From the NCBI GenBank assembly GCA_951813045.1, contig CATOTF010000002.1:3844001-3908000 (forward strand): DNA of 64,000 nucleotides, read 5' to 3'. The notes below the pieces were generated by a model, which made no database searches, was not told the DNA's origin, and was given only the letters and a program-made list of their open reading frames with translations. Of the stretch, positions 9,427-18,084 are shown in pieces. The position numbers and the translations under genes were made by a program. Position 1 is the first letter of the stretch. Each line of letters opens with the position of its first letter. The stretch comes from an uncultured Rhizobiaceae bacterium. Lineage in GTDB: Bacteria > Pseudomonadota > Alphaproteobacteria > Rhizobiales > Rhizobiaceae.

Positions 9427-10446
9427 ATGAACTGGATCACCGATTACGTTCGCCCAAAACTGGACTTTCTTAACCGAAAGGACATGCCGGAAAACCTGTG
9501 GATCAAGGATCCCGATTCCGGTGAGATGGTGTTTCACACAGACCTTGAGGCCAACCAATATGTCGTGCCCTCTTCCGGTTACCACATGGCAATTCGAGCC
9601 CGGGAGCGGCTGAAGTTCTTTTTCGACGAAGGCGATTATGAAGAATTGGCACAGCCCACCGTTGCTGTTGACCCTCTTAAGTTTCGCGATGAGCGGCGTT
9701 ATACGGACAAATTAAAGGAGAATCGGGCAAAAACCGGTGCTGAAGATACAATCCACGCGGGTGTCGGTAAGGTCCACGGTCAGATGATGACCGCTTGTGT
9801 TCAAGATTTCAAATTTATGGGCGGTTCACTCGGCATGGCTGCCGGTGAAGCTATTATCGCATCGATGGAAGAGGCGGTTCGCCGAAAAACACCGTTCATT
9901 ATGTATGCCGCCTCCGGTGGTGCCCGCATGCAGGAGGGCATCCTGTCACTCATGCAGTTACCGCGCACAACCGTTGCAGTTCAGATGCTGCGGGAAGCTG
10001 GTCTCCCCTATATCGTCGTCCTGACCAACCCGACAACCGGGGGTGTTTCCGCGTCCTACGCCATGTTGGGAGACATCCACATTGCCGAACCCGGCGCATT
10101 AATAGGATTCGCCGGGCCTCGCGTTATTGAGCAGACTATTCGCGAAAAACTGCCGGAAGGGTTCCAGCGTTCCGAATATCTCAAGGAACATGGCATGGTG
10201 GACATGGTTGTGTCGCGCACCGAGCTGAAAGATACAATTTCAAATATCATTAGCATTCTCATGCAGCGGGAAAATTCAGTTCCAGCGGATGTCGCGGATG
10301 ACGAAGCCGTTGAGGCAGAAGTAGATACCGAGACGGTAGCGGCTGAAGAATTGCCATTAGCTGCGGAAAAATCCGCCACTGAAGTTGAAACTGGCGATTC
10401 AGAAGCTTCTGACAACCTTGGCGACATAAAACCGGCAACGGCATAA
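9427..10446 (+). CDS. accD: Acetyl-CoA carboxylase carboxyltransferase beta subunit, no zinc cysteines
   Basis: With AccA this forms the carboxyltransferase that moves CO2 from biotin to acetyl-CoA, the first step of fatty acid synthesis. The crotonase-like core is clear ([47 protein letters not shown]). The N-terminal zinc ribbon is degenerate. The usual IKCPxC...VCPxCG positions read IKDPDS (Asp28, Ser31) and VVPSSG (Val47, Ser50), so all four ligands are lost. From about residue 285 an acidic Glu/Asp/Ala-rich tail of about 50 residues follows the conserved domain. folC follows after 24 bases, a normal accD-folC pair. Confidence 0.95.
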   Translation: MNWITDYVRPKLDFLNRKDMPENLWIKDPDSGEMVFHTDLEANQYVVPSSGYHMAIRARERLKFFFDEGDYEELAQPTVAVDPLKFRDERRYTDKLKENRAKTGAEDTIHAGVGKVHGQMMTACVQDFKFMGGSLGMAAGEAIIASMEEAVRRKTPFIMYAASGGARMQEGILSLMQLPRTTVAVQMLREAGLPYIVVLTNPTTGGVSASYAMLGDIHIAEPGALIGFAGPRVIEQTIREKLPEGFQRSEYLKEHGMVDMVVSRTELKDTISNIISILMQRENSVPADVADDEAVEAEVDTETVAAEELPLAAEKSATEVETGDSEASDNLGDIKPATA

Positions 10447-10470
10447 GCTTAAGAGTCACGGTTAAAACCA

Positions 10471-11805
10471 TTGGCACCAGTAAAACGCCCGTCAGCCGAG
10501 GAGCGAATAAGCGTTCTGATGGCCATTCATCCTAAAGGGTATGATCTTTCTTTGGATCGTATCAAGCGGCTGCTGTCTAATCTGGGTGACCCCCAGGACC
10601 GTGTTCCCCCGATCATCCATTTCGCAGGGACCAACGGTAAGGGGTCAACGATTGCCTTTACCCGTTCGCTGCTGGAAGCCGCCGGGCTTTCCGTTCACGT
10701 TCACACTTCCCCACACCTGGTCAGTTGGCATGAACGATACCGCTTAGGGCGACCAGGCGGTGGACAACTGGTCGACGATGTAACTTTGTCCGATGCAATC
10801 CGCCGGGTGGCAGATGCCAACGGTGGCCAACCCATAACCGTATTTGAGGTTTTAACAGCGGTCTCATTTCTTCTGTTCAGCGAACATGAAGCGGATGTCT
10901 GTCTTATCGAGGTCGGGCTCGGTGGCCGGTTTGACTGCACCAATGTCATGCAGAAAACGGATATCTGCGCCATAACTCCCGTTTCGTTTGATCATGAAGC
11001 TTATCTCGGCGACACACTCGCCAAAATTGCATTTGAAAAAGCCGGGATCATAAAACAGCGCACCGACGTCGTGGTGGGACCTCAGCAGGATGAGGCGCTT
11101 GTGGTTATCGAACGACAGGCTGGTAAAAATCTTGCTCCCATTCATCGGGCCAGTCAGGAATATTCGACGTCCATTGAAAACGGGCGGATGATCTATCAGG
11201 GAGAAGACGTACTTTTCGATCTGGAGCTTCCCCGCCTGCCCGGCATGCATCAAATTGACAACGCCGCAACCGCGATAACTATTACCCGTATATTTTGTAA
11301 CAAACACAAGCACGAGCTCACAAATGATATGGTCAATTCCGGTGTGCAAAATGCCAATTGGCCGGGTCGAATGCAAAAATTGATAGAGGGTAAGCTGGTT
11401 GATAGTGCGCCAAAGGGAAGCGCGATCTGGCTGGATGGTGGGCATAACCCGGACGCGGGTAACGTTGTTTCCGCATTTATTAAGTCGCATCTAACCCCGA
11501 CAGAACGACCGGTCATTATGATCTGTGGCATGTTGGACACAAAAGATGCGTCCAGCTATCTGTCCAAATTTTCCGGTCTGATCAACCGCATTATCACGGT
11601 TCCGATTATATCAAGCGATGCGGGCATTCCCCCACGAAACCTTGCCGACACTGCAGTAAAAGCTGGGTTTGAGGCAGGAACAGCCGCCTCAATTCCTGAG
11701 GCATTGGCCGACCTCGACCCGGCAGTTCCGGTTAGTGTGTTAATTGCCGGTTCGTTATATCTGGTTGGCGATGCCCTTGAAAAAAACGGCATTCCACTTG
11801 AATAG
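10471..11805 (+). CDS. folC: Folylpolyglutamate synthase / dihydrofolate synthase
   Basis: Joins dihydropteroate with glutamate and extends the polyglutamate chain, using ATP. The 444-residue Mur-ligase fold shows the P-loop GTNGKGSTIAF (about residues 53-63), TSPHLVSWHERYR, the family motif LIEVGLGGRFDCTN, ITPVSFDHEAYLGDT, and LDGGHNPD in the C-terminal domain. The reading starts at TTG 10471, 24 bases after accD. An ATG at 10519 is possible but would cut into the N-terminal helix PSAEERISVLMAIHP. The gene closes the accD-folC unit. Confidence 0.95.
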   Translation: MAPVKRPSAEERISVLMAIHPKGYDLSLDRIKRLLSNLGDPQDRVPPIIHFAGTNGKGSTIAFTRSLLEAAGLSVHVHTSPHLVSWHERYRLGRPGGGQLVDDVTLSDAIRRVADANGGQPITVFEVLTAVSFLLFSEHEADVCLIEVGLGGRFDCTNVMQKTDICAITPVSFDHEAYLGDTLAKIAFEKAGIIKQRTDVVVGPQQDEALVVIERQAGKNLAPIHRASQEYSTSIENGRMIYQGEDVLFDLELPRLPGMHQIDNAATAITITRIFCNKHKHELTNDMVNSGVQNANWPGRMQKLIEGKLVDSAPKGSAIWLDGGHNPDAGNVVSAFIKSHLTPTERPVIMICGMLDTKDASSYLSKFSGLINRIITVPIISSDAGIPPRNLADTAVKAGFEAGTAASIPEALADLDPAVPVSVLIAGSLYLVGDALEKNGIPLE

Positions 11806-11891
11806 CTATATATAGTGTGAGGTCAGACACTTGACCTGATCCGGCCAGTGATCAAAGATTGGTGATCGAGTTAAAAGAGCCTGTTTCAACA

Positions 11892-12581
11892 ATGGAATCA
11901 ATTGCCCAAATTCCCCTGTTTAAGGAAATTGACCCCGAAGTCGCAGCGGTTCATTCCAAGCGCTGCACTTGGCGCAGTTATGATGAAAACGAACTGATTA
12001 TCGATTACGAAGACGACTCACGCGATGTGCGTTTCATTGTAAGCGGAAAAGTCCGGGTAATTCTTCGCATCGCAACGGGAAAAGAAGTTATTCTGGCGGA
12101 AATGAAGGATGGTGAATTATTTGGTGAACTCGCAGCCATCGATGGTGAAGGCCGCTCCGCTAACGTTACTGCATTAAGCAGGGCCCGCATTTGCGCCGTA
12201 CCTCAATCCCTGTTTATGGAGTTGGTGGAGGCTGATCCTCTGGTCAACAGCAACGTCATGCGCACTTTGGTCGAACGATGCCGCCACCTCAACTCGCGAT
12301 TGGCGGAACACTGCTTTCTGCAGACAAAACACCGCCTTTATACGGAACTGCTGCGCCTGTCGCGCCCCAGAATGGGTCACGAGGGCCAACGCTCAATCTC
12401 CCCACCCCCGACTCAAAAAGACCTTGCGTCGCGCATTGGAACGCGACGAGAAGTGGTTTCGCGAGAGATCGCCAATCTGAAACGTGCAAGCATTGTCAAT
12501 AAAACCACCGGAGCTCTGGTTCTTTGCGATTTACCCAAGCTAAATGGATTAATATCAGCAGGTTGGGCCGAATCGAATTAA
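11892..12581 (+). CDS. Crp/Fnr family transcriptional regulator
   Basis: A 229-residue regulator with an N-terminal cyclic-nucleotide-binding-like beta roll (about residues 15-130, including KEVILAEMKDGELFGELAAI) and a C-terminal winged helix of the Crp type (KDLASRIGTRREVVSREIANLKRASIV). No N-terminal cysteine cluster like that of FNR is visible, so it is not an obvious oxygen-sensing Fe-S protein. The ligand is unknown. ATG 11892 is preferred; TTG 11859 or GTG 11862 would extend the protein by about ten residues. Its target is unknown; a DMT exporter gene follows after 80 bases. Confidence 0.88.
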   Translation: MESIAQIPLFKEIDPEVAAVHSKRCTWRSYDENELIIDYEDDSRDVRFIVSGKVRVILRIATGKEVILAEMKDGELFGELAAIDGEGRSANVTALSRARICAVPQSLFMELVEADPLVNSNVMRTLVERCRHLNSRLAEHCFLQTKHRLYTELLRLSRPRMGHEGQRSISPPPTQKDLASRIGTRREVVSREIANLKRASIVNKTTGALVLCDLPKLNGLISAGWAESN

Positions 12582-12661
12582 GCGTCTTAACGTCGCGGTC
12601 ATCTGAACATGCGTCGTATTTAGCGCGTAAATTTACAAGTTGATCTTCGACAACAACTGGT

Positions 12662-13549
12662 ATGATCCGTTTTCGATTATTCTTGATCCTACTGATTTTG
12701 GGAGCGATGTGGGGCGTGACCGTCCCGCTCACAAAAATAGCGGTATCGACCGGTCATCAGTCATTGGGCCTGGTATTTTGGCAATTTTTGATATCAACAG
12801 TCGCATTATATGGAGTCACCCGGCTCCGCGGATCAAAATTAAGACTTGATCGTCACCGCCTGCCGTTCTTTCTCATAATTTGCATAACGGGCACACTGGT
12901 CCCGAATACCACGTCCTATATTGCCGCCTTTCATCTGCCTGGCGGTGTTATGGCATTGATCATCGCGCTTGTGCCGATGTTTTCGCTCCTTATTGCCCTG
13001 TTGGTTGGTCTCGAGAATTTCAAGCCTGTTCGAATGCTGGGTATCCTGTTAGGCGCTGTTGCAATCGCCCTGTTGGTACTACCGGAGTCCAGCCTACCGG
13101 ATGCATCAAAGACGTTGTTTATCCTGCTCGCGCTGGTGGCGCCGTTTTGTTATGGTCTTGAAGGGAATTACCTGTCGGTCAAACAACCGCAGGATACCGG
13201 GCCGGTTGCAACTTTATTTGGTGCGTCATTGCTCGGCACCTTTATTTCGCTTCCCCTCAGCCTTGCAACGGATACTTTCGTCAACCCATTTCCATCAGGT
13301 ATAGGTCACCCGGAACTGGCGCTCGGCCTATCTTCGCTTTTTCATGTTTCCGCATATGTCGGTTACATCTGGATGGTCAAAAGAACCGGCGCTGTATTCA
13401 CAGCTCAAGTTGCTTATATCGTCACACCGGCTGGGATTCTGCTATCCATCATCATGCTCGGTGAAGAACCTTCATTTTATATTTGGGCAGCAATGGGTCT
13501 CCTGCTTATCGGGTTATTCATGGTCCAACCCCGCTCACAGACCGGTTGA
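12662..13549 (+). CDS. EamA/DMT superfamily membrane exporter
   Basis: A 295-residue inner-membrane protein with about ten hydrophobic segments, arranged as two EamA repeats, as in drug/metabolite transporters. The first repeat begins LILLILGAMWGVTVPLTKIA and the second includes FILLALVAPFCYGLEGNY. The substrate cannot be read from the sequence; amino acids, amines and drugs are typical. There is no obvious operon partner. The Crp/Fnr gene upstream could be its regulator (inference from position only). Confidence 0.88.
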   Translation: MIRFRLFLILLILGAMWGVTVPLTKIAVSTGHQSLGLVFWQFLISTVALYGVTRLRGSKLRLDRHRLPFFLIICITGTLVPNTTSYIAAFHLPGGVMALIIALVPMFSLLIALLVGLENFKPVRMLGILLGAVAIALLVLPESSLPDASKTLFILLALVAPFCYGLEGNYLSVKQPQDTGPVATLFGASLLGTFISLPLSLATDTFVNPFPSGIGHPELALGLSSLFHVSAYVGYIWMVKRTGAVFTAQVAYIVTPAGILLSIIMLGEEPSFYIWAAMGLLLIGLFMVQPRSQTG

Positions 13550-13578
13550 TACCTATACAAGATGTGAAATTTGGATGG

Positions 13579-13623
13579 TTTGAGGCTTATATGATAATTG
13601 GACTAGGGCAGGAAAGCCTCAAA
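13579..13623. repeat. Inverted repeat in the DMT-hydrolase intergenic region
   Basis: TTTGAGGCTT (13579-13588) is matched by AAGCCTCAAA (13614-13623), a perfect 10-bp inverted repeat with a 25-base spacer. No T-run follows, so it is not an intrinsic terminator. It could be an operator or a transcript hairpin before the hydrolase gene. Confidence 0.5.
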
Positions 13624-13702
13624 GTGATGATGAACCGGTAGATGCGGCGACGAACTCAAAAACTTAGTCGCACTTCGCTGTCCCAAACTGAAAGGCAATG
13701 AA

Positions 13703-14341
13703 ATGGCCAACGCCAATCGACCGACCCGAAATCTAATTGAAGGTAAACCTGCGCTTCTTGTAATCGACATTCAGGCAAGCACGTTCATTGATGACAGTGC
13801 GGTGAGGTCAATCGACAATATGCCAGGATATCGTGATCGCATGGCCTTGGCCCGTACTGCGATTGACGCTGCACGAAATTCAGAAATCCCCATTATTTTC
13901 GTTCAGGAAGTTCACAGGCCGGACCTTGTTGACTTTGGGCGCGAACTGGATGGTGACGAAGACATTCACTGTCTGGAAGACAAGCCGGGCACACAAATCG
14001 CCAAAGAACAAATGGGATTCCAGATAGGTGATTACACCGTTCCAAAACGCCGTTATTCCGCCTTTTTTGGTACCGATCTGCAAATTTTATTGCGGGGTCT
14101 TAAGATCGATACGCTGTTAATGTGCGGCGGTCTAACCGATGTGTGCGTCCATTATACATTTGTCGACGGCCATCAAAGCGACTATTTTTGCCGGGTAATC
14201 GAGGATTGTGTAGGAGGTTCAAGCCTGAAAGCCCATGAAGCAGCGCTGACAGCTATGGAATATCTTCAAACCGGAGCCCGGCGTAGTCTTGAAGAAGTAC
14301 TTGAGGTTATGGCTGATTATACCAACGGCATTATTTTCTGA
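13703..14341 (+). CDS. Isochorismatase-family cysteine hydrolase, C-terminus altered by an IS
   Basis: A 212-residue Rossmann-like hydrolase of the isochorismatase superfamily. The catalytic triad is visible: Asp22 in ALLVIDIQ, Lys115 in TVPKRRYS, and Cys148 in LTDVCVHYTF. Members hydrolyse amides or isochorismate; the substrate here is unknown. The final codons (YTNGIIF) and the stop are read from the left inverted repeat of an IS630 element, so the native C-terminus has been replaced. The catalytic core is complete and the protein could still be functional. Removing the IS and one TA copy joins the frame to 47 further open codons that end at 15627. Confidence 0.88.
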   Translation: MANANRPTRNLIEGKPALLVIDIQASTFIDDSAVRSIDNMPGYRDRMALARTAIDAARNSEIPIIFVQEVHRPDLVDFGRELDGDEDIHCLEDKPGTQIAKEQMGFQIGDYTVPKRRYSAFFGTDLQILLRGLKIDTLLMCGGLTDVCVHYTFVDGHQSDYFCRVIEDCVGGSSLKAHEAALTAMEYLQTGARRSLEEVLEVMADYTNGIIF

Positions 14342-14400
14342 CTCTGTAGGGATTCCCAAATCGAGTTTGATCTGATTCCTTGTGGCAAAGGAGATTTGCT

Positions 14401-14922
14401 ATGGGATCATCAGTGCCACTTCGGACGGACTTTGATGCCGCCAGCCTGCGCCGGACGACCAAGGAATGCAGTGACAACCGACAGATACGCCGGCTGCTTG
14501 CGCTTGCCGCAGTCTATGACGGCATGAACCGCACGGAGGCGGCTCGGATTGGCGGGATGGATCGTCAAACGTTGCGTGACTGGGTCCATCGTTTCAATGA
14601 ACTGGGTCCGGACGGTCTGACCAATGCCAAGGGTGCAGGGCGACCGCGCCTGCTGAGTGATAAGCAGATGCAGGAACTGTCGCTGATTGTCGAAACCGGG
14701 CCGGACCGGGAAGTGGATGGCGTGGTTCGTTGGCGACGCATTGATCTGGTACGCGTTATTGAGGAACAGTTCGGTATCAAATGCTCCGAGCGGGTGATGT
14801 CGGATTATCTGGCACAACTGGGCTTCTCCAACATCTCCGGTCGTCCACAACACCCTGAGCAGGATGGACGTGTGATCGAAGCGTTCAAAAAAACTTCCCC
14901 GACACGCTCGCAGCCCACATAG
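14401..14922 (+). CDS. IS630 transposase, N-terminal frame (helix-turn-helix part)
   Basis: This frame encodes the DNA-binding half of an IS630 transposase, with the helix-turn-helix region DGMNRTEAARIGGMDRQTLRDW and the second winged part ending in LGFSNISGRPQ. ATG 14401 is preferred because AAAGGAGA lies just before it. The frame stops at 14922. Slipping back one base on the A7 run at 14887-14893 gives FKKNFPDT and continues into the catalytic frame, producing one full transposase of about 356 residues. Programmed frameshifting is common in IS630; a simple mutation is the alternative. Confidence 0.88.
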   Translation: MGSSVPLRTDFDAASLRRTTKECSDNRQIRRLLALAAVYDGMNRTEAARIGGMDRQTLRDWVHRFNELGPDGLTNAKGAGRPRLLSDKQMQELSLIVETGPDREVDGVVRWRRIDLVRVIEEQFGIKCSERVMSDYLAQLGFSNISGRPQHPEQDGRVIEAFKKTSPTRSQPT

Positions 14923-15473
14923 CTGATCTGCCGCAGAGAACGCCGGTGGAGATCTGGTTCCAGGACGAAGCGCGCATCGGGCAAAAGAACGGTCAGGTTC
15001 GCCTCTGGGCGAGGAAAGGAACCCGTCCCCGGCTGCCCGCCGACCAGCGCTACGACAATGCCTATCTGTTCGGTGCGATCTGCCCAAAGCGTGGCACGGG
15101 CGCGGCCTTGGTACTGCCCAAAGCCAACACACAAGCAATGCAATTGCATCTCGATGAGATCAGCAAATACGTGACCCGCAAGGCCCATGCCGTGATCCTG
15201 ATGGATCGCGCAAGTTGGCACAGCACCGGCAAACTGGTCGTACCAAAGAATATCACCATCATTCTGCTACCTTCGAAGTCACCTGAACTGAACCCGGTCG
15301 AGAACATCTGGCAATATCTGAGGTCAAACTATCTCTCAAACCGCGTTTTCAAAGACTACACCGCCATCCTTGATGCCGCCTGCGACGCATGGAACGCGCT
15401 CATCGACACACCGAAAATCATAACGTCAATCGGAATGAGAGATTGGGCCCATGTCAGAACGGTCGAAAATTAA
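14893..15473 (+). CDS. IS630 transposase, C-terminal DDE frame (made by -1 frameshift)
   Basis: The catalytic RNase H-like half of the transposase. The DDE triad is visible: Asp in WFQDEARIG, Asp in ILMDRASWH and Glu in SPELNPVENIW. These acidic residues bind the metal ions that cut and join DNA. The frame has no good start of its own (GTG 14946 would lose the strand before the first Asp), which supports expression as a fusion with the upstream frame. The stop codon lies inside the right inverted repeat. Confidence 0.88.
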
Positions 15474-15484
15474 TGCCGTTGGTA

Positions 15485-15753
15485 TTATCAAAACGGAGAA
15501 CGCTCCGAAGGTTGATATAGCACCCACCCAACCTTGCGTCGAAGGTCGGGTTTGGGTCTCAAAAAAGGAAACTGACCTGCCAAACTCAAATGTTTTGGTA
15601 AAACAGATGACCGGGGTGAAGAATTGATTTAGCGTTTGGGCTCATCAAGACTAACACACGATTACAATCTTTCAGAACACCAACATTCTGCTACCAACCG
15701 ATTCTCATCCATCGGTTAGATCAAAATACACGCTAACAAAAACAGATACCTCC
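15485..15753. other. Region right of the IS: likely displaced end of the hydrolase gene, then a leader
   Basis: From the right IS border to 15627 the sequence is the probable original 3' end of the isochorismatase-type gene. It is in frame with that gene once the IS and one TA are removed. The remaining 126 bases precede the aminotransferase start; no clear promoter or hairpin was recognised there. Confidence 0.5.
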
Positions 15754-16998
15754 ATGTCCTTAAACTTCGGCCGCACTCAACTCTCAATTCCCGGACCTTC
15801 AGTCATTCCAGAGCGAGTGCTTAACGCTATGCACCGTCCGTCTCCAAATATTTATCATGGCGAATTGATTGATATGACGGACACACTTTTTCCTGACCTA
15901 AAAGCTGTTGCCCGTACAAAACATGAAGCCGCCATCTATATTTCAAATGGTCATGGTTCGTGGGAAGCTGCGCTCGACAACACCCTTGTAGCCGGTGATA
16001 GAATACTCGTCCTCACCACCGGTCGTTTCGCGGCCGGCTGGGCAGAAATGGCGCAAAAAAATGGTATAATTACCGACATTCTCGACTTTGGCATGCAGGG
16101 TGAAGCCGACCCACAAAAACTGGAAGAAGCGCTAAGAGCCGATACTGAGGGTAACATCAAGGCAGTGCTAACCGTTCAAGCTGATACGGCGTCATCTGTG
16201 ATCAATGACATCCCTGCCCTTCGCAAAGCCATTGATAATGCCGGGCATGATGCGCTTTTCATGGTTGATTGTATTGCTTCACTCGGTTGCGATCGTTTTG
16301 AAATGGATGATTGGGGTGTCGATGTCATGATGACCGGTTGTCAAAAAGGCCTGATGACACCCGCCGGTATTTCATTCGTCTTCTTCAACGATAAAGCAGC
16401 AAAAGCACACAAGCGTGCCAATCCGAGTTTTTATTGGGATTGGACGTTGCGGGCAAATTCCGAAATTTTTTATCAAAAGTTTGCCGGTACCGCACCAACA
16501 CATCATCTATATGGCTTGCGCGAAGCGCTGGATATTCTGGTGCACGAGGAAGGTATTGAGGCAGCATGGGCGCGCCATGAAACCATTGCCAAGTCGGTCT
16601 GGGCGGCGGTTGATGCCTGGGGCAATACCGGCGCCATGCATCACAACATCGCTGATCCCAAAAAGCGTACAGTCGCCGTCTCCGCGGTTAACACAGGTGT
16701 AGATGTCGCCGGCAAGCTTCGCTCATGGTGTGAAACACACGCGGGTGTAACCCTTGGCATTGGCCTCGGTCTGGCCGAACCCGACACCCCGCAATGGGAT
16801 CAGCACTTCAGAATTGGCCATATGGGCCATCAAAATATCGCCATGGTTATGGCAACACTGGGGTCAATCGATACGGCACTTAAAGCGCAGGATATCCCCC
16901 ATGGTAGTGGCGCATTGGATGCAGCCTCAACAATTTTGGCAGGTCACGCCGTTGCCTGTATTGAAGGTACATCAACAGGTGCGGGCTGTTGTACATAG
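15754..16998 (+). CDS. Class V PLP-dependent aminotransferase (serine/alanine-glyoxylate type)
   Basis: A 414-residue fold-type I aminotransferase. The PLP lysine is Lys198 in MMTGCQKGLMTPAG and the ring-binding Asp172 is in FMVDCIASLG. The start LSIPGPSVIPERVLNAM and the phosphate-binding SNGHGSWEAAL are typical of serine-glyoxylate, alanine-glyoxylate and pyridoxamine-pyruvate aminotransferases. The exact substrate pair is not decidable here. The tail ends GAGCCT, with two adjacent cysteines. It may once have been co-transcribed with the interrupted hydrolase upstream (inference). Confidence 0.9.
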   Translation: MSLNFGRTQLSIPGPSVIPERVLNAMHRPSPNIYHGELIDMTDTLFPDLKAVARTKHEAAIYISNGHGSWEAALDNTLVAGDRILVLTTGRFAAGWAEMAQKNGIITDILDFGMQGEADPQKLEEALRADTEGNIKAVLTVQADTASSVINDIPALRKAIDNAGHDALFMVDCIASLGCDRFEMDDWGVDVMMTGCQKGLMTPAGISFVFFNDKAAKAHKRANPSFYWDWTLRANSEIFYQKFAGTAPTHHLYGLREALDILVHEEGIEAAWARHETIAKSVWAAVDAWGNTGAMHHNIADPKKRTVAVSAVNTGVDVAGKLRSWCETHAGVTLGIGLGLAEPDTPQWDQHFRIGHMGHQNIAMVMATLGSIDTALKAQDIPHGSGALDAASTILAGHAVACIEGTSTGAGCCT

Positions 16999-17033
16999 TG
17001 CATGTCGCACTTATTCGTCATTGCGAATGGGGA
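16997..17033. repeat. Dispersed hairpin repeat, diverged copy 1
   Basis: GCATGTCGCACTTATTCGTC and the following ATTGCGAATG resemble two other copies at 39319-39360 and 44987-45028. A small hairpin, ATTCG with CGAAT, is retained. It starts at the stop codon of the aminotransferase gene. Confidence 0.5.
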
Positions 17034-17070
17034 TATCATTGTCTGTTGCTGGTCCGCACAAAACAAAAGT

Positions 17071-17137
17071 TCAAAAGCGTTTCACTGAGCCTATTGGCCG
17101 AAATGCGCTTTAACTGAAACGCTATCATCGCTTTTGA
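17071..17137 (+). promoter_or_regulatory. Leader with two mutually exclusive stems before a small secreted-protein gene
   Basis: AGCGTTTCA (17076-17084) can pair with TGAAACGCT (17115-17123), while TCAAAAGCG (17071-17079) can pair with CGCTTTTGA (17129-17137). Each stem is 9 bp and perfect. They share bases 17076-17079, so only one can form at a time. The second stem ends just before the ribosome-binding site AAGGA (17139-17143). Confidence 0.4.
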
Positions 17138-17149
17138 CAAGGAAACATC

Positions 17150-17455
17150 ATGGGTAAGCTTAAATTATCATTGTTCTTTCTTCTTGCCCTTCAACTGCCT
17201 GCTGCAGCGGTAACCCGTTACGATACTTTGCGCCATTCCTGTAGCGGTCTTCAGTCGATCCTGAAATCAGAACGGCTCGCCACGCTTCGATATCCATCAC
17301 GCCGGAACCCACGCCTGCAGCTCTATGATTACTTTACCTTTAGTTCCGTCAGATGCAGCACCGGGGGCACTGGCACCCGCACCAGGGTACCCACAAAGGA
17401 TAATAAGTCATGTAAGGTCTATAAATGTGTAAGGCAAAACTTCGGCACCAGGTGA
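17150..17455 (+). CDS. Small conserved secreted protein with cysteines
   Basis: A 101-residue protein with a cleavable signal peptide (KLKLSLFFLLALQLPAAA, about residues 3-20). The mature part has the pattern VTRYDTLRHSC, then LRYPSRRNPRLQLYDYF, VPTKDNKSCKVYKCV. I recognise this pattern from short uncharacterised periplasmic proteins in Rhizobiales, where the four or so cysteines probably form disulfides. Function unknown. AAGGA sits 7 bases before ATG 17150. It converges on rppH. Confidence 0.75.
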   Translation: MGKLKLSLFFLLALQLPAAAVTRYDTLRHSCSGLQSILKSERLATLRYPSRRNPRLQLYDYFTFSSVRCSTGGTGTRTRVPTKDNKSCKVYKCVRQNFGTR

Positions 17456-17569
17456 TGCCAGCTGCCGACGGACAATGTGCTCGTTAAAAACCGCATAGTC
17501 GCAACCCTATCAGGTGAAATATCGAACTCTTGAACCACCTGATGCAGCACTATGGAAATTTATAAGGGG

Positions 17570-18079
17570 CTATTCAACCAGGTGGGTAAATTGCTCAACA
17601 ACCTGCTGATATAGGCCCCGTTTGAATTCCACGATGAGATCGGGAAGGGTTTTCATGTCCTCCCAGCGCCATGCGTCAAATTCAGCGATATTTCCGTCAG
17701 GCGGTGGATTAATGGTGATTTCATTTTCACCGCCGGTAAATCGGTAGGCAAACCACATCTGCTTTTGACCGCGAAACTTACCTTTTAAACCAATACCCAT
17801 TAAACGATCAGGCAAGTCATAATGTAACCAGCCATCGGACTTATCAAGCAACTTGACGCTGGAGATACCGGTTTCCTCGTAGAGTTCACGAAGGGCTGCA
17901 GGTTCAGGGTCTTCCCCTTTATCGATGCCACCCTGGGGCATCTGCCAACGTTTTGGGGAACCGGAATATTCTGAATTGGCTTCACTGATACGTTGGCCTA
18001 TCCAGACTTTATTGTCACGATTGAGCACCATGACGCCAACGCATGGCCGGTAAGGCAAATGTTGAAAGTCATCGTTCAT
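17570..18079 (-). CDS. rppH: RNA pyrophosphohydrolase (Nudix)
   Basis: Removes pyrophosphate from the 5' triphosphate end of transcripts and so opens them to RNase E decay. The Nudix box [20 protein letters not shown], followed by TG, has all the metal-binding glutamates. The N-terminal [20 protein letters not shown] and [10 protein letters not shown] match RppH/Ap4A hydrolases. ATG 18079 gives 169 residues, the family length; a longer in-frame reading would run into the upstream gene. The upstream deacetylase stop is 5 bases away, so the pair is probably co-transcribed. Confidence 0.95.
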   Translation of the reverse strand: MNDDFQHLPYRPCVGVMVLNRDNKVWIGQRISEANSEYSGSPKRWQMPQGGIDKGEDPEPAALRELYEETGISSVKLLDKSDGWLHYDLPDRLMGIGLKGKFRGQKQMWFAYRFTGGENEITINPPPDGNIAEFDAWRWEDMKTLPDLIVEFKRGLYQQVVEQFTHLVE

Positions 18080-18084
18080 AGAGT

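Larger units (their letters stand above)
14322..15482 (+). mobile_element. IS630 family insertion sequence
   Basis: About 1.16 kb, flanked by TA on each side (14320-14321 and 15483-15484), as expected for the TA duplication of IS630 elements. The terminal inverted repeats are CCAACGGCATTA at the left and its complement TAATGCCGTTGG at the right (15471-15482), with weaker matching further in. The element carries a transposase split over two frames that meet at a run of seven A (14887-14893). Both frames are otherwise intact, so it may be active. Confidence 0.9.

Noticed and set aside
10864-11490. 208-codon minus-strand reading opposite folC
   Set aside because: folC has all family motifs on the plus strand; the reverse reading has none.
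11806-11891. FNR-type half sites upstream of the Crp/Fnr gene (TTGAC, GATCAA)
   Set aside because: Spacing does not fit TTGAT-N4-ATCAA; no reliable site.
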